Below, one piece after another: positions 41,786 through 50,522 of a stretch of 64,000 bases of DNA. The notes beneath the pieces are model-generated. The model made no database searches and had not been told where the DNA came from. It worked only from the letters and a program-made list of their open reading frames with translations. The stretch covers positions 248,001 through 312,000 of the forward strand of contig JACKFA010000009.1 of the NCBI GenBank assembly GCA_020632715.1, given 5' to 3'. The stretch's first letter is position 1; each line of letters starts with the position of its first letter. A program made the translations under genes and the position numbers. The stretch is from Deltaproteobacteria bacterium (GTDB taxonomy: Bacteria > Myxococcota_A > UBA9042 > PHBI01).

Positions 41786-44665
41786 TCAGGGCTCGACGCC
41801 GTCGTCCGGCGGGGCGAGATCGTCGTCGTCGGGCGCGTTCGGGTAGGGCCCGCCGTTGCCGCCGTCCTGGCCGAGGAAGATGGGCTCGTACGGCGCCTGC
41901 GACTCGGCCTCCTCGCTCGTGATCTTCCCGCGCGACACCATCACGTGGAGGAGCTCGCCGAGGTAGCTCCGCCAGCGCGGGCTCACCGCCCCCTGCGCGA
42001 AGAACGCGTAGTACTTCCGCGGGTTCGGGATGATGCTCGCGAGGAAGATCGCCTCGAGCGGCGTGAGATCGCGCGCGTACTTCCCGAAGTAGTGCTCCGC
42101 GGCGTTCCCGATGCCGTAGATCCCCGGGCCGAACTCGATGACGTTCAGGTAGAGCGCGAGGATCTCGTCCTTCCCGAGCGTCTCCTCGAGCCGCCACGCG
42201 ATGAACATCTCCTGGAGCTTCCGCCCGATCGTCTTCTGCGGCCCGAGGAAGAGGTTCTTCACGAGCTGCTGCGTGATCGTGCTCGCCCCGCGCACGAAGC
42301 GCTCGCGCTTCAGGTTCGCCACGATCGACTCGCGGATGGCGAACGTCGAGATCCCGCTGTGGCTGTAGAACGGATCCTCGGTGGTCGTCACCGCGAGCGG
42401 CACGTAGCGCGAGATCGCCTCGAGCGGCACCCAGTTGGCCGAGAGCGGGCCCGTCGTGCGCGTCGACGCCGCCCCGTCGCCCGTCTTGACCGGGTACGTC
42501 ACCGTGTAGCGCAGGTTCTCGAGGTTCAGGCCGTGCCCCATCGAGCGCACGAGGAAGCCGTCGAGCTCGGGGCGCGAGTCGATGGCGATCGCGTCGATGT
42601 CGCCTGTGTCGAGGGCGACGTCGACCGCCCAGGAGAGCTCGCCCGCGACCCGGAGCCCGTCGAGCTTCGTCATCAGCGCCCGCGGCAGCGCGTCGACCAC
42701 CGCCTGCACCGGCGTCTGCGGGAGGCGCAGCGACACCTGGAAGCGCGGCCGCGAGAGCGCCCGCGACACCGTCCCGTTCACCCCGATCGCGAGCCCGCCG
42801 CGCTCGAGCTTCCCCTCGCTGACGGTGAACGTCTGGCTGTCTCGGCTCCAGCCCACGCGCCCCGCGAGGCGCCCGTCGATGTCCGCGAGCGGCTCGAGGG
42901 CGACGGCGGGCCACAGGACGCGGACACCCGCCACCTTCACCTCGCCCTCGACGTCGAAGCCGCGCGCGCTCGGGCGCAGGTGCACCACGAGCTTGTCGAC
43001 CACGCCGCGATCCACGCGGGCGAGCGGCCCGGGGAGCGACGGCGCGAGCGCCGCGAGCGGGAGCCCGGAGGCGCTGAGATCGAGCTTGGGCGGGGCGTCG
43101 CCGGCCTCGCGGGACAGCGAGAGCGCGAGCGGCTCGCGCGTGACGTCGTCGACGTCGGCCGACAGCGTGATCGCGGCGGCGCCGCCGTCACCTCGACGCG
43201 CCGTGAGCGCGATGCCGCGGAGCTGGTAGGTCGCCGAGCCCTCGGCGCGCACGGCGAGCTCGCCGCCCGTCACCTCGAGATCCTTCACCGGGAGGCCGTC
43301 GAGGAGGGCCGTCAGCACGTGCTCGGCGCGAACCGACGCCGCGTCGAGCTTCGCGAACACGGCCGCGACGCGCGTGTCGAGGGCCTCGCCCGCCGACGCG
43401 ACCGACGCCTTCCGCTTCTGTTGCGTGAGCCGCGCGCTCGCGGCGAGGTTCGCGTTCGTCAGGATCTGGAGCGGCCCGTCCGGCTCCGGGTCGATGGCCG
43501 GGCGCTCGGGCGGGGCGTCGAGCGGCAGCGCGGGCACGAGGTCCTCGAAGCTGTGGTGGCCGCCGCTCGCGAAGCGCACCGCCATCGCCGGGGACTCGAC
43601 GAGGAGCTTGTCGGCCGCGAGGAGGAGGGCCTTCGGGTCGATGGCGTCGCCTTCGGGCGCGCCGGCGCCCGGAGCGCCGCCGGCTCTCCCGGCCGCGGCG
43701 CGGACCCGCGCGAGGAGCTCCCGCGGCTCCGGCGTGACGCTGAGCGAGCCCACGGTGAGCGCGGCGCCGACGGTGTCCTGGCGCCCCTCGGGGTCGAGCG
43801 GCACGGAGAGCTGGAGCTCGTCGACGCGGAACCCTCCCGGCTCCCAGGCGAAGCCCGAGAAGCCCGCGACGCGCTGCCCGAGGTAGAAGCGCACCGGCCG
43901 CTCGAAGTGCGCCGCGACGAGCTCCGGGCGGCCGTCGAGGGTCCCGGAGAGCGAGGCCGTGAGGCCGTGGCCGGGGTCGAGGGAGGTCGCGGCGAAGGCG
44001 GCGTCGAGGACGACGCGCGCGACGCCGGCCTCCCCGGCGCTCGGCTTCACCGTGATCTCGCCGCCCGTGAGCTCGATGCGCTTCGGGACCTCGAGCCCGA
44101 ACGGGAGCGACGGCGGCGGGAGCTCCGTCACGATGGTGGCGCCATGGAGCGTGAGATCCGGGAGGTGGCGCTCGAGGAAGCCGCCGCCGCCGCCGTCGTC
44201 GCCGCCTCCCCCGCCGCCGCCGAAGAGCCCGCGCGCGCCGTCGACGAGGCCCGCGACGTTGAGCGTGCCGTCGGCGCGCCGGAGGAGGTGCGCCTCGCCG
44301 CCGTCGACGACGACCCGCAGGAGCTTCGCCTTGCGCGCGAGCACGTCCACGTCGGAGGCGACGTGGACCCGGCGCGCGGAGAAGAGCGGCGGCTCGCCGT
44401 CCGGGGCGTGGGTGTCGCGGACGACCAGCCCGTAGACGTCGATCTCACCGGAGAGGCGCCAGTCGACCCGGTCCGCGGTGATGGCGATCGCGAGCTTGTC
44501 CTCGAGCCGCGCGACCGCCTTCTTGCCGGCGCTCTCCACGAGGAGGGGGAGGCCGAGCGCCGCGGCCGCCGCGAGCGCGACGAGCACCAGCACGACGACG
44601 AGGACGACGCGCAGCCAGCGGCGTCGGCGCCGCCGCGGCGGCTTCGCCTCCGGGACGACGCTCAC
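41786..44665 (-). CDS. AsmA-like / GT51 monofunctional peptidoglycan glycosyltransferase fusion
   Basis: 959 residues. A basic segment (RRRRRRWL) and one membrane helix are followed by about 650 residues of AsmA/YhdP-like beta-strand repeats (for example ADRVDWRLSGEIDVYGLVV). The last ~210 residues are a GT51 domain: TEDPFYSHSGISTFAIRES with the catalytic Glu, RGASTITQQLVKNLFLG, RKLQEMFIAWRLEETLGKDE, LALYLNVIEFGPGIYGIG and NAAEHYFGK. No transpeptidase domain is present. It polymerises glycan strands from lipid II; the AsmA-like part may span the periplasm. The start is GTG 44665; GTG 44707 would add 14 residues. Confidence 0.9.
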   Translation of the reverse strand: MSVVPEAKPPRRRRRRWLRVVLVVVLVLVALAAAAALGLPLLVESAGKKAVARLEDKLAIAITADRVDWRLSGEIDVYGLVVRDTHAPDGEPPLFSARRVHVASDVDVLARKAKLLRVVVDGGEAHLLRRADGTLNVAGLVDGARGLFGGGGGGGDDGGGGGFLERHLPDLTLHGATIVTELPPPSLPFGLEVPKRIELTGGEITVKPSAGEAGVARVVLDAAFAATSLDPGHGLTASLSGTLDGRPELVAAHFERPVRFYLGQRVAGFSGFAWEPGGFRVDELQLSVPLDPEGRQDTVGAALTVGSLSVTPEPRELLARVRAAAGRAGGAPGAGAPEGDAIDPKALLLAADKLLVESPAMAVRFASGGHHSFEDLVPALPLDAPPERPAIDPEPDGPLQILTNANLAASARLTQQKRKASVASAGEALDTRVAAVFAKLDAASVRAEHVLTALLDGLPVKDLEVTGGELAVRAEGSATYQLRGIALTARRGDGGAAAITLSADVDDVTREPLALSLSREAGDAPPKLDLSASGLPLAALAPSLPGPLARVDRGVVDKLVVHLRPSARGFDVEGEVKVAGVRVLWPAVALEPLADIDGRLAGRVGWSRDSQTFTVSEGKLERGGLAIGVNGTVSRALSRPRFQVSLRLPQTPVQAVVDALPRALMTKLDGLRVAGELSWAVDVALDTGDIDAIAIDSRPELDGFLVRSMGHGLNLENLRYTVTYPVKTGDGAASTRTTGPLSANWVPLEAISRYVPLAVTTTEDPFYSHSGISTFAIRESIVANLKRERFVRGASTITQQLVKNLFLGPQKTIGRKLQEMFIAWRLEETLGKDEILALYLNVIEFGPGIYGIGNAAEHYFGKYARDLTPLEAIFLASIIPNPRKYYAFFAQGAVSPRWRSYLGELLHVMVSRGKITSEEAESQAPYEPIFLGQDGGNGGPYPNAPDDDDLAPPDDGVEP

Positions 44666-44746
44666 GACCAACGGACACCGCCTCGCGCGCGCCCGCAGGG
44701 GGGCCACGCCGCGCCGAACGTGTCGCGCTCGTCGTCCGCGGGCATC

Positions 44747-44774
44747 AGCCCCCCAACCGGCGAGGCGGGGGGCT
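44747..44774. terminator. GC-rich hairpin, possible terminator or structure
   Basis: AGCCCCCC (44747-44754) and GGGGGGCT (44767-44774) form a perfect 8 bp stem with a 12-base loop. It lies in the gap between two minus-strand genes. No T-tract of note follows on either strand, so factor-independent termination is uncertain. Confidence 0.35.
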
Positions 44775-44829
44775 TGTTCGCGGAGACGAGCGGGTTCACG
44801 AGCACGAGCACGGCGTCGCCGGGCGCTCC

Positions 44830-44849
44830 GCCGGCGCGGGGGCGCCGGC
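44830..44849 (-). terminator. Hairpin 11 bases after a lipoprotein gene stop
   Basis: GCCGGCGC-GGGG-GCGCCGGC, a perfect 8 bp stem with a 4-base loop, placed directly after the stop codon at 44861 on the minus strand. It has no U-tract, as is usual in very GC-rich genomes. Confidence 0.45.
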
Positions 44850-44860
44850 GCGGGAGCCGG

Positions 44861-45319
44861 TTACTGGTCGAAGGACTTCGACCCGGCGGTGACCGCCGTG
44901 ATGACGATGAGCCCAGCCACGACCGCGACGCCCGCCGAGATGAGGAGGATCGTCTGGGTGTCGCTGAAGAGGTCGACCTCGTAGTCCTCGAGATCGCTGA
45001 TCGCGAGGAGCGTGTCGCGGTCGGAGGCGACGAGCTGGCTCGACGTCATCTTGAAGTTGAAGGGCGTCAGCGGGTAGCGGCGGCCGCCCACCGAGCGCAC
45101 GTAGATCGGCGTGTCGCGGTCGACGAGGAGCTTCTCGCCGCCCTTCGAGTCCACCGCGAGGGGGATCTCATCGGAGCCCTGCAGCTTCGCGAACTCCTCC
45201 TGCGTGAGCTCGTAGGTGTTGAAGCACCCACTCATCGCCGGAGCGAGGAAGAACAGGAGCGACAGGACGGCCACGGTGGCCATCCGGCGGGGCGAACGCT
45301 GCATCTCGGCTCGGGTCAT
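44861..45319 (-). CDS. Small lipoprotein with C-terminal membrane helix
   Basis: 152 residues from ATG 45319, with GAGG five bases upstream. The signal peptide carries lipobox MSGC. The mature part (about 32-120) includes NTYELTQEEFAKLQGSDEIP and DSKGGEKLLVDRDTPIYVRS, which looks like a small beta domain. A hydrophobic helix ILLISAGVAVVAGLIVITAV ends the protein, so both lipid anchor and membrane segment are predicted. No family is recognised. A hairpin lies just behind its stop. Confidence 0.78.
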   Translation of the reverse strand: MTRAEMQRSPRRMATVAVLSLLFFLAPAMSGCFNTYELTQEEFAKLQGSDEIPLAVDSKGGEKLLVDRDTPIYVRSVGGRRYPLTPFNFKMTSSQLVASDRDTLLAISDLEDYEVDLFSDTQTILLISAGVAVVAGLIVITAVTAGSKSFDQ

Positions 45320-45389
45320 GACGCCTCACGGGGTTACGAGCGGCGGACTCTACCAGCGGCATCCAGGCAGGGCAACGAGGTTGTTTCGG

Positions 45390-48300
45390 TCACGAAAGGC
45401 GAATCGCGGCGGCCACCTGGGCGCCGTCGAGGTCGAACTCCGCGCTGTGGTCGCCGGTCGCCTCCCCGCCGAGGGTGACCTCGTCGGCGAGGGTCTCGCG
45501 CGCGATCTCCGCCTTGTGGGCCTCGCAGGCGGCGATCACGGCCGCGTCGCCCGAGACCGCGAGCGCGATGCGCGCGGTGTAGTCGAGCTCGGCCTGCTTC
45601 CGGAGCGCCTGCACGCGCGAGATCACCTCGCGCACGTGGCCCTCGGCGATGAGCGCGTCGTCGAGGCCCGTGTCGAGGATCACGACGCCCACGCCGGCGC
45701 CCGCGGCCGCGAACCCCTCCTTCGCCTGCACGGCGACCTGCACGTGCTCGGTCGTGAGCTCGGCGGTGTCGCCGTCCGCGAGGGTCAGCGCGTAGACGCC
45801 GCGCTCGGCGAGGGCGAGGCGCACGGCCTCGGGATCGCTCTCGTCGAGGGCCTTCCGGACGACCGGCATGCGGCTCCCGAAGACGGGGCCGAGCGCGCGG
45901 TAGTTCGGCTTCACGGCGAAGGTGACGAGGTCGCCGGGGTCCTGCGTGAAGGAGACCTTCTTCACGTTGAGCTCGTCCGCGATGAGGTCCGCGTGGGCCT
46001 CGACGCGGGCGGCGAGCTCGGCGTGGCCGAGGACGATCTCGGCCTCGTGGAGGGGCTGCCGCACCTTGAGCTTGTTCGTGGCGCGGATCGAGAGCCCGAG
46101 GCTCACGATGTCGCGCACGGCCTGCATCTCGACCGACAGCGCCTCGTCGATGAGGGCCTCGTCGACCGCGGGCCAGTCGCAGAGGTGCACGCTCTCGGGG
46201 GCGCTCGCGTCGTTGTTCCCGACGAGGTTCTGGAAGATCTGCTCGGTGATGAACGGCACGAACGGGGCCGCGAGCGTCGTGACGCCGACGAGCACCTCGT
46301 AGAGCGTGTGGTAGGCGTCCCACTTGTCCTGCGCGAGCTCGCCGGACCAGAAGCGGGCGCGGCTCCGGCGCACGTACCAGTTGGAGATGGCGTCGACGAG
46401 GGTCACGAGGCGCTGCGCGGCGTCGTAGAGGAGGTAACCGTCCATCGCGGCGGTGACGGCGCGCGTCGCGAGCTCGAGCTCGCTCCGGATCCAGCGGTCG
46501 AGGAGCGCGCGCTCGGCGACCGGGCGACGCGGGGACGACGCCGGCTCGAAGCCGTCGATGTTCGCGTAGATGGTGAAGAAGCCGTAGACGTTCCAGAGCT
46601 TGACCAGGAACTCCTGCTGCCCCTGCCGCACCGCCTCGGGCGAGTAGCGCGTGTTGTTCCACGGCGGGTTCGCCGCGTAGAAGTACCAGCGCATCGCGTC
46701 GGCGCCGTCGGAGTCGAGGATCTTGTCGGGGGGCGTGTAGTTGCCCTTCGACTTCGACTCCTTCTTGCCGGTCTTGTCGGTGATGTGGCCGAGGACGATG
46801 ACGTTCTTGAACGGGTGCGGTAGCTCCTTCTCACCGAAGAGGAGCGTCGAGATCATCAGCAGGCTGTAGAACCAGCCGCGCGTCTGGTCGACGGCCTCGC
46901 TGATGAAGTCGGCCGGCCACGCCTCCGAGAAGCGGTCCTGCCCCTGGTGCGGGTAGCCCCACTGCGCGAAGGGCATGCAGCCCGAGTCGAACCAGCAGTC
47001 GATGACCTCGGGGACGCGGTGCATGTCGCCGGCGCCGCACTTCTCGCAGGGGAAGACGACGTCGTCGATCCAGGGCTTGTGGACGCGGAGGTGCGGGGAG
47101 AGGCTCGGGTCGGCGGCGCGCGCCGCGTCGAAGGCCGCGAACGCGCTCGGGTTCCGGCGCTCGATCTCCTGCGTGGAGGCGGGGGCGACGCGGTGGTCGC
47201 AGGCCGGGCAGATCCAGATGTTGAGGGGCGTGCCCCAGAAGCGCTCGCGCGAGAGCGCCCAGTCGACGTTGTTCCGGAGCCAGTCGCCGAAGCGGCCCTC
47301 CTGGATGTGGCCGGGGAGCCAGTGGATGGCGCGGTTGTTGGCGATGGCGCGGTCGGTGACGGCGGTCGTGCGGATGAACCACGCGGGGCGGGCGAACTGG
47401 ATGAGCGGGTCGTCGTCGGCGCGCCAGCAGAACGGGTAGTTGTGGCGCACGGACTCCTCTTTGAAGAGGAGGTCGCGCGAGCGGAGGTTGCGGATGATGT
47501 CGCGGTCGGCCTCTTTGCAGAAGCGGCCGGCGAAGTCGGTGGCGCGGGCGTCGAAGCGGCCGTCGGCGTCGACGAGCTGGAGCATGCCGATGCCGTTCTC
47601 CTTCGCGGCCTTGAAGTCCTCCTCGCCGTAGGCGGGGGCGACGTGGACGAGGCCGGAGCCGGTCTCGGCGCCGACGAAGTCGGCGGCGATGATCTCGTAG
47701 GCGCGGCCGCCCTCGGGGGCGGCGTACGAGAACGGCGCGGTGTAGCGCGTGCCGACGAGGTCCGCGCCCGCGAAGGTGGCCTCGACGACGGCGTCCTCGC
47801 CGAAGAGGGCGGCGACGCGCGAGGCGGCGACGATGAGCTTCTCGCCGCCGTGGGCGACGCGGGCGTACTCGAGGGTGGGCGAGACGGCGACGGCCGTGTT
47901 GGACGGGAGCGTCCAGGGGGTCGTCGTCCAGACGAGCAAGGCGGCGCCGGGCTCGCCGACGACGGGGAAGCGGACGGTGACGGAGGGGTCGTCGACCTCC
48001 TTGTAGCCGAGGCCGACCTCACCGGCGGAGAGCGCGGTGCCGCCCTGGGGCCACCACCAGACGACCTTGTGGCCCTGGTAGAGGAGGCCCTTCTCGAAGA
48101 GCGTGGAGAGGGCCCACCAGACGGACTCGACGTAGGACTGGTGGTAGGTGACGTAGGCCTTGTCGAGGTCGATCCAGAAGCCGATGCGGTCGGTGAGGGA
48201 CTCCCAGGCGTCGGTGTAGCGGAAGACGGACTCGATGCACTTCTTGGTGAAGGCCTCGACGCCGTAGGCGACGATGGCCTCCTTCCCGTGGATGCCGAGC

Positions 48301-48599
48301 TCCTTCTCGACCTCGACCTCGACGGGGAGGCCGTGGGTGTCCCAGCCGGCCTTCCGGGGGACGTGGTAGCCGCGCATGGTCTTGTAGCGCGGGAAGAGGT
48401 CCTTGATGACGCGCGTCAGCACGTGCCCGTTGTGCGGGGTGCCGTTCGCGGTGGGCGGGCCCTCGTAGAAGACGAAGGTCTCCTTGCCGGCGTTCTTCTC
48501 GAGCGAGCGCTCGAAGACGCGGCGCTCCTTCCAGAGCGCGAGGGTGGCCTTCTCCCCGGCGGGAAAGTCGATACGTTGCGGGACCTTGTCGAACGGCAT
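45390..48599 (-). CDS. ileS: Isoleucyl-tRNA synthetase
   Basis: 1069 residues. Class I motifs are PHNGH (HIGH, about residue 55) in YEGPPTANGTPHNGHVLTRV and KESKSKGN (KMSKS). The editing domain and C-terminal anticodon-binding region are present, with Zn-type CPAC and CEKC pairs in the middle. The length and KSKGN form match the longer, eukaryote-like (type 2) IleRS, which in bacteria is often mupirocin-resistant. The ATG at 48599 with GAGGAG is preferred over a GTG three codons upstream. It charges tRNA-Ile, an essential function. No T-box leader is visible. Confidence 0.96.
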   Translation of the reverse strand: MPFDKVPQRIDFPAGEKATLALWKERRVFERSLEKNAGKETFVFYEGPPTANGTPHNGHVLTRVIKDLFPRYKTMRGYHVPRKAGWDTHGLPVEVEVEKELGIHGKEAIVAYGVEAFTKKCIESVFRYTDAWESLTDRIGFWIDLDKAYVTYHQSYVESVWWALSTLFEKGLLYQGHKVVWWWPQGGTALSAGEVGLGYKEVDDPSVTVRFPVVGEPGAALLVWTTTPWTLPSNTAVAVSPTLEYARVAHGGEKLIVAASRVAALFGEDAVVEATFAGADLVGTRYTAPFSYAAPEGGRAYEIIAADFVGAETGSGLVHVAPAYGEEDFKAAKENGIGMLQLVDADGRFDARATDFAGRFCKEADRDIIRNLRSRDLLFKEESVRHNYPFCWRADDDPLIQFARPAWFIRTTAVTDRAIANNRAIHWLPGHIQEGRFGDWLRNNVDWALSRERFWGTPLNIWICPACDHRVAPASTQEIERRNPSAFAAFDAARAADPSLSPHLRVHKPWIDDVVFPCEKCGAGDMHRVPEVIDCWFDSGCMPFAQWGYPHQGQDRFSEAWPADFISEAVDQTRGWFYSLLMISTLLFGEKELPHPFKNVIVLGHITDKTGKKESKSKGNYTPPDKILDSDGADAMRWYFYAANPPWNNTRYSPEAVRQGQQEFLVKLWNVYGFFTIYANIDGFEPASSPRRPVAERALLDRWIRSELELATRAVTAAMDGYLLYDAAQRLVTLVDAISNWYVRRSRARFWSGELAQDKWDAYHTLYEVLVGVTTLAAPFVPFITEQIFQNLVGNNDASAPESVHLCDWPAVDEALIDEALSVEMQAVRDIVSLGLSIRATNKLKVRQPLHEAEIVLGHAELAARVEAHADLIADELNVKKVSFTQDPGDLVTFAVKPNYRALGPVFGSRMPVVRKALDESDPEAVRLALAERGVYALTLADGDTAELTTEHVQVAVQAKEGFAAAGAGVGVVILDTGLDDALIAEGHVREVISRVQALRKQAELDYTARIALAVSGDAAVIAACEAHKAEIARETLADEVTLGGEATGDHSAEFDLDGAQVAAAIRLS

Positions 48600-48656
48600 C
48601 GCCGTCACTCCTCGCGGCCGGTTGGGGGCGCGAGCATACCGGGCCGGGATGCGGGG

Positions 48657-49220
48657 TCAACGACTTGCTGAGCGGAGCCCGTCGAGCTGACCGGCCGTCC
48701 AGCGGACCAGGCGGTCGAAGCCGTCCACGGCGGCGCGCACCGCGGCTCGCTTCGCAGGGTCGTGATGGAACGCGAGGGCCTGGAGGACGTCGTCACGGAC
48801 CGTTGGGCGCTTGCGTAGCTGTTCGCTCCGCCCGAGGGCTCTCGCCGCCTCCTCGACCAGGCTCTCCATGTTGTCCGTCAGGAGCACGAGATAGTATGGC
48901 CCGTCGACGTGGGCCCGGATGGCGTCGCGCATCCCGGAGGTGCAGCTCGCTGTGCGGTGCTCCAGAGCGACGTGATCGAGCACGTGGTCCCTGTCGAGCA
49001 CGGCGCAGAGCGGGCCGAGCTGGAGCTGCCGCGCGTCGGTCGCGAGCGCTCGGAGGAGCTTCCCGGCGCCCTTCTTCGGGACGCTCACGAAGCGGCGGAG
49101 CACGTCTCCGGGCGAGAGCCCCAGCTCGTCGGCGACGCACGCCGCGAGGATGGTGTGGGGGCCGTATAGCTTGGACTGCACGGATTGCCGCTCGTCCTCC
49201 CACCACACCGTGACGATCAC
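48657..49220 (-). CDS. Small TOPRIM-like protein paired with an AAA ATPase
   Basis: 187 residues, family not certain. It begins with a beta strand and acidic cluster (MIVTVWWEDE) and has a second strand with CAVLDRDHVLDH (Asp76, Asp78), the Glu...Asp-x-Asp layout of TOPRIM-like nuclease domains of DUF4276/DUF4435 type. A third acidic point is LLTDNMES. Its ATG overlaps the stop of the RecF/OLD-like ATPase gene (ATGA). Pairs of this kind are known from phage-defence systems such as PARIS or OLD/Gabija-like modules. Here this is an inference from architecture, not from a confirmed match. Confidence 0.7.
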   Translation of the reverse strand: MIVTVWWEDERQSVQSKLYGPHTILAACVADELGLSPGDVLRRFVSVPKKGAGKLLRALATDARQLQLGPLCAVLDRDHVLDHVALEHRTASCTSGMRDAIRAHVDGPYYLVLLTDNMESLVEEAARALGRSEQLRKRPTVRDDVLQALAFHHDPAKRAAVRAAVDGFDRLVRWTAGQLDGLRSASR

Positions 49221-50458
49221 GGCCCGTCTCCACCGTCCGGTGGGGCGGCCAGGAGCCGTCCATCGTCGAAGGCGTGGGCGCCGAGCCCGGCGGCCCGGAG
49301 ATCACCGAGCCCGCGGTGGCTCTCGAGCAAGGCGTCGAGGGTGGCCGGGTTCGGCCTCCGCATGACCGCGACGCCTTCGCTGCCGACCTCGCAGAGAACC
49401 GCCTCAGCAGCGGGATCGGAGAGCCCGTCCAGGAGCCGATCGGAGTGCGTGGCGACCACGACGGGGCAGCTCGCGCCGAGCTCTTCGAGGATCTGCACGA
49501 GGTTGACGGCGAGCTCCGGGTGGAGGTGGACGTCCGGCTCGTCGAGGGCGAGGAGCGTCCGCCCCTGCCCGAGCTCGACCATCGCGAGCAACCCGAGGTA
49601 GGCGACCTGCCCCTCGGACATGACGCGGAGGGGCCGGGCCGCGCCTCCGCGGAACTTCAGGACCACGTCGAGCTCGCCGGATCCGGCAGGGACGAGCTGG
49701 ATGTCGTCGAGGTCGACGCCGACCGCGGCGCGCGCGCGGTCGACGAGTCGCTGCCAGCGATCGCGCTCGTTGCGGATGACGGCGAACGCCGATGGGAGCC
49801 CCGTGCCGTAGCGCTGGACCCGCTCGAACGTGTCGGGGCGAGCCGGCCAGCGCGGCCCGGTGCGGTTCTGCACCTCGCGCTGCTGCCACAACGGCCGCAC
49901 GTCCAGAGGCGGCTGCACCTCGATGCCGCGGAGGGCGCGACTCAACCGCACGAGCTCCGGATGCGCGCTCAGCGAGTTCGCGGCGTAGCCGAGGGCGAGG
50001 GTGGCCGGCCCGACCAGCGGCGCCCCCTTCAGCGCGCCGGTCGCCGGGTCGCGCAGCCGGAGCTCCTGTCGCGTGTGCTGGAGGACGGCCGTCGCGACGC
50101 CGGAAGCGGAGACGGTCGCCAGGCTCTCCCGGTCGAGGACGCAGGCCGCGCCGGCCAGCTCGAACCTCACGTCGTAGCGGAGCGGCTCTCCATCGCCCTC
50201 GACGGTGACGCCGAGCTCGAGCGCGCCGGTCCGCCCGAGCAGCTCCCGAAAAGGGCCGTGATCACGGTCGAGGACCGCGTTTCCGAAGTCGCCGGGCTCC
50301 GCCGCGCTGCGAAGGAGGGCGAGGGCCTCGAGGACGGTGCTCTTGCCTGTGCCGTTGTCGCCGATCAGCACGGTCAGACCGGCGAGATCGAGCTCCAGCC
50401 CCTCGACGAGGCGAAGCCCGCTCACGCGGAGCTGTGTCAGGCGGTCCTTCGGCGTCAT
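49217..50458 (-). CDS. RecF/OLD-like AAA ATPase (AAA_21 type)
   Basis: 413 residues. Walker A is GDNGTGKST (33-41), the ABC signature-like motif SEGQ (281-284), Walker B LLALDEPD (302-309) and the switch His in VVATHSD (338). The insert between the ATPase halves (about 60-270) is predicted to be mixed beta and helical without a long coiled coil, as in AAA_21 proteins rather than SMC proteins. It is coupled to the small TOPRIM-like gene. The two genes stand alone between housekeeping ileS and a lipoprotein gene. The ATPase would sense or remodel, the small protein would act as effector (inference). Confidence 0.87.
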   Translation of the reverse strand: MTPKDRLTQLRVSGLRLVEGLELDLAGLTVLIGDNGTGKSTVLEALALLRSAAEPGDFGNAVLDRDHGPFRELLGRTGALELGVTVEGDGEPLRYDVRFELAGAACVLDRESLATVSASGVATAVLQHTRQELRLRDPATGALKGAPLVGPATLALGYAANSLSAHPELVRLSRALRGIEVQPPLDVRPLWQQREVQNRTGPRWPARPDTFERVQRYGTGLPSAFAVIRNERDRWQRLVDRARAAVGVDLDDIQLVPAGSGELDVVLKFRGGAARPLRVMSEGQVAYLGLLAMVELGQGRTLLALDEPDVHLHPELAVNLVQILEELGASCPVVVATHSDRLLDGLSDPAAEAVLCEVGSEGVAVMRRPNPATLDALLESHRGLGDLRAAGLGAHAFDDGRLLAAPPDGGDGP

Positions 50459-50522
50459 GCGTCACCCCTACCCGTGGACTATGCGTCGAGCGGTCACGGG
50501 CGAGCAAGGAGCCCGCGCGACG

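Noticed and set aside
46947..48671. Long open frame on the plus strand opposite ileS
   Set aside because: Composition (Val, Gly, Glu, Asp monotony) is what an antisense reading of a GC-rich gene gives; no ribosome binding site or domain.
48657..50458. Calling the ATPase/TOPRIM-like pair a PARIS or Gabija system outright
   Set aside because: The effector's family cannot be proven by eye; key motifs are only suggestive.
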